Origin: Arcuatula senhousia
Lineage: Eukaryota > Mollusca > Bivalvia > Mytilida > Mytilidae
Reading direction: 5' to 3'
Assembly: GCA_963971305.1 (NCBI GenBank)
Contig: OZ020304.1
Span: 76,694,355-76,758,354 of the forward strand
DNA: 64,000 bases
This document shows positions 23,720 to 34,151 of this stretch, in pieces. A model generated the notes under the pieces. It was given only the letters and a program-made list of their open reading frames with translations, had not been told where the DNA came from and did not search any database. Made by a program: the position numbers and the translations under genes. Numbering within the stretch: position 1 is the first letter of the stretch; the number at the start of each line of letters is the position of its first letter.

Positions 23720-24660
23720 AACTATCATATTTACTCCTTTTGGGTTTAGATTTCTAGGCAAAAGAACAGGCCGGACTAGTAACAGCATTAAGCCTGTCAT
23801 ATGAGCCGACAAGAGTCGGAGCGCTCTGTTATAGTCTTTTTCTCGCTTGTAGGTAGCTCATCGTTTCAATTTCATTTAACCACTTAAAAATTTCATGTTC
23901 CTCTCCCTGCTCATATAGCAGAAATAGTGATGCTTGGGACTAAACCAATAGTCAACAAGTACTTGTAAATATCACATGCAGATAGGTTTTATTATTTTTA
24001 ATTGCTTTTTTCAAAAGAAGTTGTATGTTCGTGTTTCAATAAGCTGCACTGAAACAACTTACCAAAACTGCATAATTATATACCTGTCGCTTACGTATCC
24101 GTTTAAAACGGCAAAGATAATAGGCAATGAATGAAATGAATAGTTGAAAATATACTGGTTATTTTTAATCACAAGAAGCGATCAGGGAGATGGACATGAA
24201 TGGGGTGATAAAATGAGCATGAAATAATGATGCAGTAAGAAGTGGGATGGAGGCAAGGGGCATAGGCCAACTGGGGAAACAGTAAAGTACGATAAATTTT
24301 TGAAAACATTTTCATGTCGGGACAACATTTTATTTTATTTATTTTATTTTTTTTTTTTTGCGAAATCGAAATGGAAGCATTTGCTTCCACTGCTTACATT
24401 GTGTTACGCCACTGGATTATAATACTAATTAAGGCAAAGACCACCATGGTGTGTTTTTATATTATTGGCAATGATTACAGTATTCTTATAATATACTTTT
24501 CATCTATAAATTTGTAAAGTGACAATAACAAGAAAAGTAAAAAGTCTTTAAATTCTATATTTATTTAGTATTAGTTTCTAGGACCAACCTTCTTGTATAA
24601 CACTAAAAGTTTAAAACTACAACACTATTACAATTAAGTAAGTTTTAATACTTTTACAAC
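23720..24660. other. AT-rich stretch with no supported gene
   Basis: Nothing coding recognised. The stretch at 24180-24270 loosely resembles 2430-2480. By position it would be intron or 3' flank of the vasohibin gene. Confidence 0.5.
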
Positions 24661-24663
24661 AAC

Positions 24664-24982
24664 CTCCAAGTCTAAAAACTCATAACTATAGGGGTCAAGT
24701 ATAGCTGGTTACCAACAAACCTTCCAGTTTATAAACTCATAACTATGGGGGTCATGTGGAGCTGGTAATCCTACAAACCTTCCAGTTTATAAACTCATAA
24801 CTATGGGGGTCATGAGGAGCTGGTACAAACCTTCCAATTTATAAACTCATAACTATGGGGGTCATGAGGAGCTGGTACAAACCTTCCAATTTATAAACTC
24901 ATAACTATGGGGGTCATGAGGAGCTGGTACAAACCTTCCAATTTATAAACTCATAACTATGGGGGTCATGAGGAGCTGGTAA
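24664..24982 (-). repeat. Six tandem copies of a vasohibin exon end plus its 5' splice site
   Basis: Exon-end copies begin (plus-strand left edge) at 24664, 24721, 24779, 24831, 24883 and 24935, with spacings of 57, 58, 52, 52 and 52 bp. On the minus strand each reads the end of the exon ([15 protein letters not shown]) and then a GTTTG donor. The rightmost copy is the genuine exon because only it has the upstream coding part and an acceptor. Copies become more diverged away from the exon. The leftmost is degenerate (ACTTGGAGGTT at the junction), which suggests growth from the exon outward. Confidence 0.9.
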
Positions 24983-25014
24983 TCCTATCTTCATTTTTTT
25001 TACTTCATGATGAA
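24935..25014 (-). CDS. VASH: Vasohibin exon 7 (last one found)
   Basis: An acceptor TTTTTCAG on the minus strand is followed by 2 nt plus 26 codons reading [20 protein letters not shown] and then EFINWK. This matches the family block HTVKKVKIG...HEPHS...IEWK (VASH2, from memory). The donor is AAG|GTTTG. The exon is 80 bp and phase-compatible with exon 6 (1 nt carried over). Its last 48 bp are the source of the tandem array to its left. After this exon the family normally has about 35-45 more residues; these were not found. Confidence 0.85.
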
Positions 25015-28000
25015 CTGAAAAATATAATTATGTCTATTTATCATATGTATATTTACTCTAATGAGATTTTTACCCGCACAAAACTATTACACATTACACA
25101 TTAAATGCCTGAAAAAGAAAAAGATCATTTATATATTATCTATTAAATGCAATCCCTTCCTTTTTTATAAAAGTATAAAGATGGTCATTTAAAGTACATA
25201 TATGTAAAATGTAATAACAAGAAGTGACATTTCCGTGTTCTTACCCAAGATTATAATGTAAATGTATAAAATTAGAGTTACCAAAAAAAAATTAACTATT
25301 TCAAGTGCACATACTTACAATGGTTATATGATCTCTCATAATCAAAGACTAGATCGGCAAGACTCTGAAAAGAAACAATAAACGATTTTATCTTAAAATG
25401 TAAAATGGGTACTGAAATGATATTAAATAAGAAAAGGAAAAAGTTGCATTTTTAATACTTAAATCTTGACATTTAAGGTTAAGTGAATAACTATCTGATA
25501 AGTGAAAAGTAAAAAAAAAAAAAGTTTTAGGTATAAATCAAAATCTATGGTAAATGTAACGTAACCTGTTTGAAAAATGACTTTATCAAGTTATTATTCA
25601 AATATACATGTATCTATATTGATGATGTGTCATGTATTCCTATTCCACATCTCATTGCTATCTATATTGTTAAATTATAAAAGGTAAAGTACCTTAAACG
25701 TAAGTGGTTTATACATGAGCTCCTCTCGTCTACTCATTCCAATGGTTCCCCATCGCCCACTGTAGTAGATACCAAGTACAACATGGCGATGGACATTCCC
25801 ATGGAACACACTCTTAAAGCTGATAGGAAATCTTTCAACCCCTAACATACCATTTGTTAGAAATCTGCATTTGGTTAAGGCTGCTTCATTTGATGAGAGA
25901 TAAATATCATAATATCATTTTTAAGGTACATTCCAGTTAGAACATTAAGTTTAAATTTACTATCAAAGTTTTAACTTTAATGCATAATGCCAATGATTTT
26001 TACTGAATATGAAATAGAAAATCAAGTCTAAAACAGAAAAAAACTATGCTTTAACATAGTTATTTCAAGAATATTTACACTGGCAGTTCTTGCATAATAA
26101 AGTTGACTATGGAGGTTTTGTACAAAAGCAGGGTAATTTTTTTGTATTATACAAATGTATCTATAATCTAACCACCAAAAAAACTTGCATTGAAATTTTA
26201 CCCAAATCAACAACAATATAAGATTTGTATTGAAAAAAGCATGTGTTAAAAAGATGACATTTCAAATATGAGGTTGATGTACAAAACAAAATCATTTAAA
26301 CCACAGATTTTTACTAGGCATTATAAATGGATACATCCCCAGTATGATTGCCTCTAAACATTTAATTGGTAGAGCTTCTTTTATCATTTCTCTGGCTAAA
26401 TCCATCAGCCTGAAATAACATGAAGTATAGTATGAAAACAGATTCTAAGAGTATATTATGTACAATGCACAGTGTAGTACCATAGCAAGTCAAGTAAGAG
26501 CACAAAACTATGTGGTTTAAGCCAACTAATTTCAATCATTGAATTTACTTCAAAATTGCTTTTACTTTTTTTCTATTTCTTTCAATTGTACTTCATTATT
26601 AAGAACTAATTATTATCTTACCCAGATATTGGTCGATTTTTTCTGACTTCATAGAACTGTGTTCCTGTGTGATTATACCTGCATCTGTTAAGGATGTAAA
26701 TATGATATCCTAATAATGCCTGATGAATTTTTATCTTTTTTCAAATAAGAAAAGGACTCAAAACTTTGCACAATGAGAGAAATCAATATTATTGTGAACA
26801 ACTATATAAAAACAGAACAAGTGTGGCCACTAAAAGTATGTCTCGCCTGCCGGCACCATCGCTAAAATCAACTACCTAAGCTTTCATTTCTTGATATAAA
26901 CACAAAAAGTGTCTGTAAACCCAATATCAGATGCCTAACTATTATACTATTCAAGCAATCCATTGTCCACACAAGTATTACAAAAAGTTTTCTGCCTGAA
27001 AAAAAGACCTAAGTTCACAGAGTCACTGGAGCATAAAAATGGGGTCATGGTCACATGGCATGGTGACAGTTGCGTTGTCCATAACCGCAACTGTCTGTAT
27101 ACCCAATATCAGATGCCTAGCTATTATAATTTTCCAGCAATTCATCGTCCACAAAAGTCTTACAAAAAAAATTTTTGGCCTGAAAAAGACCAAAGTTCAC
27201 AGAGTCACTAGAGCGTGAAAATGGGGTCAGGGTCACGTGTCATGGTGACAGTTGCCTAGACCATAACCTAAACTATCTGTATACCTAATATCAGATGCCT
27301 AGCTAATACACTATTCCAGCAATTCATCGTCCACAAAAGTCTTACAAAAAAGATTTATGGCCTGAAAAAATACCTAAGTTCACAGAGTCACTGGAGCGTG
27401 AAAATGGGGTCAGGGTCACATGGCATGGTGACAGTTGCGTAGACCATAACCTAAACTGTCTGTATACCAAATATCAGATGCCTAGCTAATATACTTTTCC
27501 AGCAATTCATTGTCCACAAAAGTCTTACAAAAAAGTTTACGGCCTGAAAAAAGACCTAAGTTCACAGAGTCACTGGAGCGTGAAAATGGGGTCAGGGTCA
27601 CATGGCATGGTGACAGTTGCGTAGACCATAACCTGAACTGTCTGTATACCAAATATCAGATGCCTAGCTAATACACTATTCCAGCAATTCATCGTCCACA
27701 AAAGTCTTACAAAAAAGATTTATGGCCTGAAAAAAGACCTAAGTTCACAGAGTCACTGGGGCGTGAAAATGGGGTCAGGGTCACATGGCATGGTGACAGT
27801 TGCGTAGACCATAACCTGAACTGTCTGTATACCAAATATCAGATGCCTAGCTAATATACTTTTCCAGCAATTCATCGTCCACAAAAGTCTTACAAAAAAG
27901 TTTATGGCCTGAAAAAAGACCTAAGTTCACAGAGTCACTGGAGCATGAAAATGGGGTCAGGGTCACATGGCATGGTGACAGTTGCGTAGACCATAACCTG

Positions 28001-31000
28001 AACTGTCTGTATACCAAATATCAGATGCCTAGCTAATATACTTTTCCAGCAATTCATCGTCCACAAAAGTCTTACAAAAAAGTTTACGCCGCCGCCGTCG
28101 CCGCCGGAAAGTAATACCTATGTCTCGCCTTCCGCGACTATTCGTCGCAGGCGAGACAAAAATTATGGATTTTCAGTTGAAATGTACATAAATTTGAGAC
28201 AAATACAATAAAACATAAATATTGATTGACTTTGAAATAATATTTTCAAGGATACTGTAAATTTCTCATATAATTTTGAACTTTTTCAATTCTTTCTGTA
28301 ATTGGTGCAGAGGATGGAAAATTTGTAGGTGGTGCCTGGAATGGGATCTGAAAGAAGAAATTATATCATTACATTATGAGATAAAACCCCATTGATCATG
28401 CTTAATTTATGGCTAAGTAACATCAGTTTTCATTTGAACTATTTCCATGCAAACACATTGTTTTTTTACATACATGTATAAGAGAACATTATAGGTAATG
28501 GCGAAATACAATTTTTTTCCTGTGTTTTAGTTTAGTTTATAATATATATGCAAATAAGAGTGTAAGAAAAAAACTCATGTTCATTTGGATATCTCCATAT
28601 TTCATTGCTTAATCAGAGGAGATTAAATCATAATATGAGAAATCTGAATCTATGTGAATCAAAATTCTAAGGAGTGAAACACAAGAGAGACATTTTCACC
28701 TGTAAATAGACACAGAATTAATACATTTGTGTTGAATAATCTACATGTATACTTAAATTACCAGTATTTTATAGGTCAATATACATGCAAATCTCACACA
28801 AGCAGCTCAAAAAAACAAAATGGCCTCGTTGAAGGCTGCTGGCGGTTGTCCATTGTGGTTTTTCGAAATTGCCGTTTAATTGTGGCAAGGCCGTAAATTA
28901 CATAGAGGCAGAGGAGGCAGCTGCCTCCTCAGTTTTCAAAAAAAAACACTATGAAAAAGGAAAATGGAAGATGGTTTCATGTCTCTACTTCATGATTGAA
29001 TCAGTCTTTCAATAAAATTGGGTTGATTGAACTATATTCTAATATTAATAAATAAAATTGAAAAAGCTTTCATACCTTAATATAAGGTCTCATATAATAG
29101 CAGAAAGCTATAGATGATTGTTGGTGAAAATGTTGGTTAAAACGTTGAGGAGGTGAAACCGTTCATAAGTGATAAGATATTGGGCTCTGGCTTTTTCCCC
29201 TAGTTAATAATTCTGGTCAAATTGGTAATTTCTCTCCTAGTCTACCAGCATGACCTCCCTCTCAAGGTAATAAATGAATGACCATATAGTTTAAGTGTTA
29301 AAATGGCGACTGTTAGATAAAAATTTGTTTTCTATATCTTCATACAATTTATCGTAGTTTCGGATACTGTAATAAACTGTCAGATTGTCACTGCCGCACT
29401 CCTTTGTCAGTTTATTTCTTTTACTGACTGTTGGTAGATTCAGTTTCTGTTTTATTCTGATGTCATGACGTGTCTGCGAAGTTTTGCTCTTATTATTAAG
29501 ATGGTCGATTTTAAATCACAACAGGTCTTCTTTCATGTTTGTCCGTCTATTCATTTCAGATGTTTAAAAGGGCAATGAAAACTGTCCATAGTCCAATATG
29601 TGAACGAGCTCTAGATGAATGACCTTAGCACTATCGGCTGGTGGGTCTTGTTTTGAACAGCCAAGTTTCTAGTTTCTTTCCCGTTTGTATGTTTAAAATA
29701 AAAAAAGCTCGATGTTAATGATTTTTGCAATTAAAACTTAGGAAAAGTGTATAAAGTGGATAGCATTCAGTGCCTTTTCGTTTATCTTTTTCTATAACTA
29801 CTATCTAGATTAATACGCTCCCGAAGGGAGCGATAATGGTAGAAATGTCAATATTCTAGTTGTACTATGGGCTAAATTTTCCTTCAACGTCCGGTAAATC
29901 ACGCGCGGTTTCCCGGACTTTCTGCGTCTTTTTAACGCTTTTTTCTTTGAAAATTCCTGACGACATTAAGCGCACAAAGGACCCACAAGAAAAGCTACTT
30001 TGTTTTTATTTTCGAATAAGAATTTGTTTCAATTAATTGCCCAATAAACATTTGAAAACTTATTTTAGCTTGTAAAATATTTAAGGATACGTTCAAACTT
30101 CGGGAGCGTCACAGGTTTAACCTGCATCATATTATTGAAAATGGTATCAGGATTTGCAAGAGAACTGGATTTGTTTTATTGAAAACCCTATAGCTTCTGG
30201 GGGCCTAGGCGGCCCCCAGACCCCCGCCTTCTGGTATTGCCTCCTCTTTCATCGGAGGCAATTTACGGTAGTTCGATTCACCGAAATCCCGGTATTTACC
30301 GAAATCCCCTTAGAAAACATCGAAATCCCCTCAGAAAATACCGAAATCCTTGGTTTTGTGGAATAATACCCTCAAAATCGAGTATATCAGCATCGATTTG
30401 ATTAAAAACAATAGTTTTTAATGAGAAAGAAAGTATTTTGAAGTCTGTATACAAATTTATTTGTGTGATGTGTAAAATTCATTGAAATCCAATATGGCGT
30501 CCTACATGTATACAGGTGATGGTCTTGCTAAAATGAGTATCGATATTCCGAGAAAGTATTAAAAAATAGTTGGTTTTTTTTTTTTTTTTTTTTTTTTTTC
30601 AATATAAAAAGAATAAGTATATATAGATTTCCATGATTGTCATTTGGATTTAACCACATGGTGTCAATTTTATTTTATTTCATCATAAAATCTCATGAAT
30701 CAATAACTAGCAATTAAAATAAATTTTATTTCTTTTCTTAAATAATATTAATAATAATAATAAACAAGAGTAACGTATTTACACAATGTAAAATAATATG
30801 TAAATAAAGTACAATTACAATCTGGATAAATAGTTCACAAACCAACTTAAACCTTTTTCTTAGTGCTTGGAGCATTGCTGAATATCCTACATCGTTGAAA
30901 TGCACTTTATCTGTAGCTTCACATTCCCTATGATAGATTTTGATAGGTTTGAAGTAGCCAACTGCTTTGTGTTCTTTAGCCACGTTCAGGAAAACTTTGT

Positions 31001-34000
31001 TAGCAATGGTTCTTCTTTCTTCATTTTCAGCTGGTGTACATGACTAACTCGGGAGCGTTGGAGAACTGCCATTAACAAAACAGCTGCCCCTCTGGTAGTG
31101 CATTCGATGACTAGATCTTTAACATCTTTGGTGAATTGTTTTTCGTCAAATAAGTTTTCGCTGCAATTATTTCCACCAATTTGTAGAATTACTATCCTTG
31201 GCTTGAAGTGAACCAATAGTCCGGATCTGATCTACTTGGTAAGTGTGGTTACGTACCCGCCGCTGAAACTGTGATTTCAAGTGTACATTAACTTGTCATT
31301 GGGCATGGCAGTTAGTAGGGTCTATCCATTGGTGTGGTTTTCTTGGGTCTTCAAGTTGTTTACGGAGGAGTTCAACAAAGCTGTGTCCAAGTACTAAAAC
31401 GTTCATGGTTTTCCAGATGTGTTTAGTAACAGAATGGGGTGAGTGGTGGGATAATAAATAAAATGCCGTTATATATACATGTTTTTATATATATTTATAT
31501 TTTTCTCTCATCATTTTTACTGTCATATATAATAATCAATTATTTTGTTTTTAATATATTATTTTGTATTTTATATAACAAACAATTATTATTAAAAAAA
31601 AGTATTGATGACAATCTTTACTAGCTTAACAGATATTTAAATTTAATTTGTGTTTATGAAATTTTTTCTCCGTAAATCTTAGATTTCAATCAGTTTTTAA
31701 AATATTAAATTTTTAATCATCATAATAATTCTTTAATGTCAATGAATGCGTATAACATAAAACCTGTTAGCTATTGATTGTGATTAATTAATGGCACGCG
31801 TATACCCAGCGATGATCGATTTATGGCACCCGTTTCTGTTGATCGGATCATACGGCACGTGCTCTAAACCGTACAATCAGATCGTTTGCAAATTGCATGT
31901 TTAATCAATTATTAGTATTTCCACAATTAATTATAGACGCTGTTCTCATTTTGAGTTATTAGGGTTTTTTTTCTTCAGAATGTCAGTTTCCAGTTATAAT
32001 TACCAAGTTTGTATATTAAAAAAGTAAAATATTTAAGTTTTGTTAAATAAAAGTTATGAAAAGAAAACGAATTAAGCTATTACTTTTATCATGAAATAAA
32101 ACGCTAAATAAAACCCCAATTGCTAATAATTCATTAAATGCACGTGGTTGATTGATAGATTTTGGTTTGCCTAACGTTCGAAACGGGACAAAATACAAAC
32201 GGAATGATCTGCATACAACAATACAATATATAATAAATAAAAAAAAATGCTATATCATATGACACAGCAAAACCTCAAAAATAGAATTTAATAATAGCAA
32301 TATTGCGAGTCCCTTAATCATGTAATGAGAAGGGCAATTAATTGGAAGTCAAAGCCACTCCTAGATCTGGTGGAAATACTGCAAGACATGGTGGGCACTC
32401 AGTATAAAGAATTGATGCGTAGTTTGGTCAGTATGGCACAATATAGAGTAGCCGATACTCATTTACACTTTGTTATATCGAAGTCAGCATGGGCCAGCAA
32501 AACACATGAGGAACGACAGCGTCTTGTCCGTAGATTCAGAAGCTTTGTTAAAACCACGAACACATGGACGGAAGATTGGTCAGAGGAGGAGGCGTATCAA
32601 CGAGAGAAGAACAACCTTCAAGAGGACTTAGAGTTGCTACGGTCGTATTGCGTGCTTTTTAAATTTTCATAAATAAACAATTACTTATTTTTTTAAAAAG
32701 ATATTTAAAAAGTTTTATTTTTTTTCTTATAAACTTGAAATAATTGTGAAATCGCGGACTGCTATAGATATGCCCGAGCCTTGTGCAGGATATAGTTCGC
32801 AGAAAACTTGCTGCAGGTTTGCAGCTAGCTGCAATGTTCGCGAGAGTTTGCAGGTGAATGCCCATATATAAGGTCAAAGAATTTATCTGCTGCAGACTTG
32901 CTGCAAACCTAATTTGCATGGTAAAAAGTCGCTGCAAGTCTGCAGCAGACAGTTTACCGCTAATTTACAGCAACTTTGCTGCAGATCAGCGGCAACAGGT
33001 TGCGGAAAACCTAGTTTCTTTGGTAAGGGAGGATATCTTAGTAGGTTTATTTTTTCTTAATAAACTTTAAATAATTGTGAAATCGCGGACTGCTATAGAT
33101 ATGCCCGAGCCTTGTGCAGGATATCTTAGTCAATTTTATTTTTTCTTAATAAACTTTAAATAATTGTGAAAGTTATCAATAATGACCACCCATGCAATTG
33201 ATCATATATTTGATAAATGATATATATATATTTTTTAAATATTATTAATATTAGCAAATCAACTTTCTAATTCTAAAATTTTATGAATGAATGGTGGTAA
33301 TGCAGCCAAGATGTTTTCATCTTGTAAGTAAAATTTAGTTTTAATAATTAAAGATTCGCTATTATTTCTATATTTTAATGTTTTATGTTTTAGTTTAAAA
33401 TGTGTATACAACATAATTGCTATCGGGTCTGTATACTAGTTTTAGCACTATGATAATACCTGTATAGGACGCCATATTGGATTGTAATAATATAGACTAT
33501 ATATACGGCACACCAATAAAAATAAATACAAACTTTAAAATACATTATTTTTGTATAAAACTATCTTTATAAGGCAAATCGATGATGGTATTATTGATTT
33601 TGAGGGTATTATTCCACAAAACAATGGGATTTCGGTGAGTTATGAGGGGATTTTGGTAAATACCGGGGATTTCGGTGAATCGAACTACCCGGCAATTTAC
33701 GGCCTTGTGTGGGTTGTGTCGCATACACATATTCCACATCTCATTATTTTCTATTGACAGGCCTGGGAATATGTTTCTTTAGCAGAACCAAGAACAATTA
33801 ATTTAATCACATTGTGTAAATTAACAGTACCTGAGGTAGATCTGTATTGTTTCTTATCTTCTTAACCATTTCATAGCTGTCAGGGTGGATTTTAGCCACG
33901 TGATCCCACATTCTCTCCCATGTTTTATTGTCTATTGGAAATCCACTTTTGTTCACCCAAAACAGAACTCCATTTTCTTCTTGCACTTCTTCTTCTCCAT

Positions 34001-34151
34001 TACGAGACTTTGAATGTCTTATGGATTTGATTTTGACACATTCATCATCATCTTTTTCTTTAGTTCTTTGCAAAGAACCAAAAACTGACATTCCCTCAAA
34101 ATCAAAAACAAAACAAGACTGCACAAGCCAAGTTTCCCCTTTGTCTAACAA
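24935..34151 (-). CDS. VASH: Vasohibin gene (tubulin tyrosine carboxypeptidase), 7 exons, C-terminus missing
   Basis: Exons on the minus strand: 34151-33831, 28347-28256, 26678-26622, 26409-26335, 25864-25693, 25364-25319 and 25014-24935. All have GT-AG borders and agreeing phases, giving 843 nt or 281 residues. Vasohibins remove the C-terminal tyrosine of alpha-tubulin in the cytosol, working with the small partner SVBP (family knowledge). The Cys-His-Ser catalytic residues are in place (exons 4 and 5). VASH1 has 365 residues as I recall; here the last ~40 are absent. The terminal exon is probably beyond the left edge, in which case the 24-kb repeat mosaic sits in its last intron. Intron 1 holds a nested transposon and intron 2 an F8 element. 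VASH1 and VASH2 of vertebrates cannot be told apart here, so I use VASH as a family symbol. Confidence 0.93.
25319..25364 (-). CDS. VASH: Vasohibin exon 6
   Basis: 46 bp: [15 protein letters not shown] plus 1 nt. Acceptor TTTTCAG, donor ATT|GTAAG. It corresponds to the SELVLDFE...Y stretch of vertebrate vasohibins. The conserved Cys-Trp that follows in vertebrates is replaced by Phe-His across the exon junction. Confidence 0.85.
25693..25864 (-). CDS. VASH: Vasohibin exon 5 (catalytic His and Ser)
   Basis: 172 bp: 1 nt plus 57 codons. It contains [31 protein letters not shown] and [13 protein letters not shown]. In vertebrate VASH1 the block FRHIVLGV carries the catalytic His and LGMSRREDLMY the catalytic Ser; both are kept here. 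Acceptor AAATGCAG, donor AAG|GTACTT. Confidence 0.95.
26335..26409 (-). CDS. VASH: Vasohibin exon 4 (catalytic Cys)
   Basis: 75 bp: 1 nt, then [20 protein letters not shown] and IILG, then 2 nt. The Cys in IKCLEA is the nucleophile position of vasohibins (C169 in human VASH1). Acceptor TTTCAG, donor GGAT|GTATCC, which is weak at +3 to +6 but gives the correct phase into exon 5 (AT+A, Ile). Confidence 0.93.
26622..26678 (-). CDS. VASH: Vasohibin exon 3
   Basis: 57 bp: 1 nt, [18 protein letters not shown], 2 nt. It matches the [17 protein letters not shown] block almost residue for residue. Acceptor GATGCAG, donor TGG|GTAAG. Confidence 0.95.
26817..28158 (+). mobile_element. F8 element in a vasohibin intron
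   Basis: Starts ACAAGTGTGGCCAC, with 5' palindrome GTGGCCAC (26823-26830), tag ATGTCTCGCCTGCCGG (26838-26853), and seven ~182-bp internal tandem repeats (CAGAGTCACTGGAGCGTGAA type). A (GCC)n-like tract precedes the 3' hairpin 28121-28158: outer arms TGTCTCGCCT / AGGCGAGACA and inner stem GCGAC / GTCGC. The right arm is the reverse complement of the tag. The element ends 98 bp from exon 2. Confidence 0.85.
28256..28347 (-). CDS. VASH: Vasohibin exon 2
   Basis: 92 bp: [30 protein letters not shown] and 2 nt (CA). It corresponds to the Pro-rich linker and the ERLEAVQRYIRELQ helix of VASH1. Acceptor TTTCAG, donor TTACA|GTATCC; the phase joins exon 3 to give Gln-Tyr-Asn-His. Confidence 0.93.
29815..30109. 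mobile_element. Small ~295-bp element with inverted ends
   Basis: ACGCTCCCGAAG at 29815-29826 is repeated inverted as CTTCGGGAGCGT at 30098-30109. The left end also folds on itself (CGCTCCC GAA GGGAGCG). MITE-like; no coding sequence. Confidence 0.5.
30760..31406 (-). pseudogene. SGNH/GDSL-hydrolase-like pseudogene
   Basis: On the minus strand an ATG at 31406 starts [18 protein letters not shown], resembling block I of SGNH hydrolases with GHS in place of GDS. After stops and frame changes comes [15 protein letters not shown] (block III-like, GxND replaced by GGNN), then [13 protein letters not shown]. After a further one-base frame change comes [20 protein letters not shown] and, near the end, [10 protein letters not shown] (block V-like, D..H). 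The frame is broken at least twice, so no full protein can be made. It lies within the inner transposon; whether it is transposon-encoded or captured is unknown. Catalytic activity is not implied. Confidence 0.65.
32325..32672 (+). CDS. Hypothetical 115-codon open frame inside the inner transposon
   Basis: Charged, probably helical sequence with [20 protein letters not shown] and [19 protein letters not shown]. No family recognised. Its codon pattern is less AT-biased than the surroundings, which suggests former coding. It could be a remnant of a transposon protein or the end of a longer broken gene. Confidence 0.3.
   Translation: MRRAINWKSKPLLDLVEILQDMVGTQYKELMRSLVSMAQYRVADTHLHFVISKSAWASKTHEERQRLVRRFRSFVKTTNTWTEDWSEEEAYQREKNNLQEDLELLRSYCVLFKFS
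32736..33130. repeat. Direct repeat enclosing a CTGCAG-rich segment
   Basis: AATTGTGAAATCGCGGACTG followed by CTATAGATATGCCCGAGCCT occurs near 32740 and again near 33070 (about 60 bp nearly identical). Between them lie many CTGCAG / GCTGCA / TTTGCAGC motifs in both orientations. This may be a small insertion with a long flanking duplication, or a local duplication. Confidence 0.6.
33831..34151 (-). CDS. VASH: Vasohibin exon 1 (start codon)
   Basis: 321 bp, 107 codons from ATG at 34151. It contains [39 protein letters not shown] and IRNNTDLPQ, matching the VPFFVNRGGLPVDEATWERMW block of VASH1. The first ~55 residues are charged and unconserved, as in the family. A second ATG at 34091 (MSVFGSL) is a possible alternative start; I keep the upstream one because the frame is open. 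Donor CAG|GTACTG. Confidence 0.92.

Larger units (their letters stand above)
30270..33690. mobile_element. Inner inverted-repeat transposon flanked by a 12-bp direct repeat
   Basis: The termini are inverted copies over ~110-130 bp: TAGTTCGATTCACCGAAATC at 30270 against GATTTCGGTGAATCGAACTA at 33668-33687, and further in TGGAATAATACCCTCAAAATC against its complement at ~33597-33617. GGCAATTTACGG flanks both sides (30258-30269 and 33691-33702), as a target-site duplication of 9-12 bp. Long TIRs with such a duplication recall Mutator-like elements. Inside are an SGNH-hydrolase-like pseudogene (minus) and a 115-codon open frame (plus). Confidence 0.7.
28886..33707. mobile_element. Outer inverted-repeat element in vasohibin intron 1
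   Basis: The left end CAAGGCCGTAAATTAC (28886) matches the right end inverted: AATTTACGGCCTTG (33694-33707). Beside the left end is the palindrome GAGGAGGCAGCTGCCTCCTC (28911-28930). The right part has TTGCCTCC/GGAGGCAA (30244-30262) and GGGGGCCTAGGCGGCCCCC. It is interrupted near its right end by the inner element at 30270-33690. No transposase was seen, so it is non-autonomous; a hAT-like origin is a guess from the general look of the ends. Confidence 0.6.

Noticed and set aside
28886..28930. Tagged-element header like those of F1-F8
   Set aside because: The GAGGAGGCAGCTGCCTCCTC palindrome resembles a header hairpin, but the element has clear inverted terminal repeats and no matching tag after the palindrome, so it is kept as a separate class.
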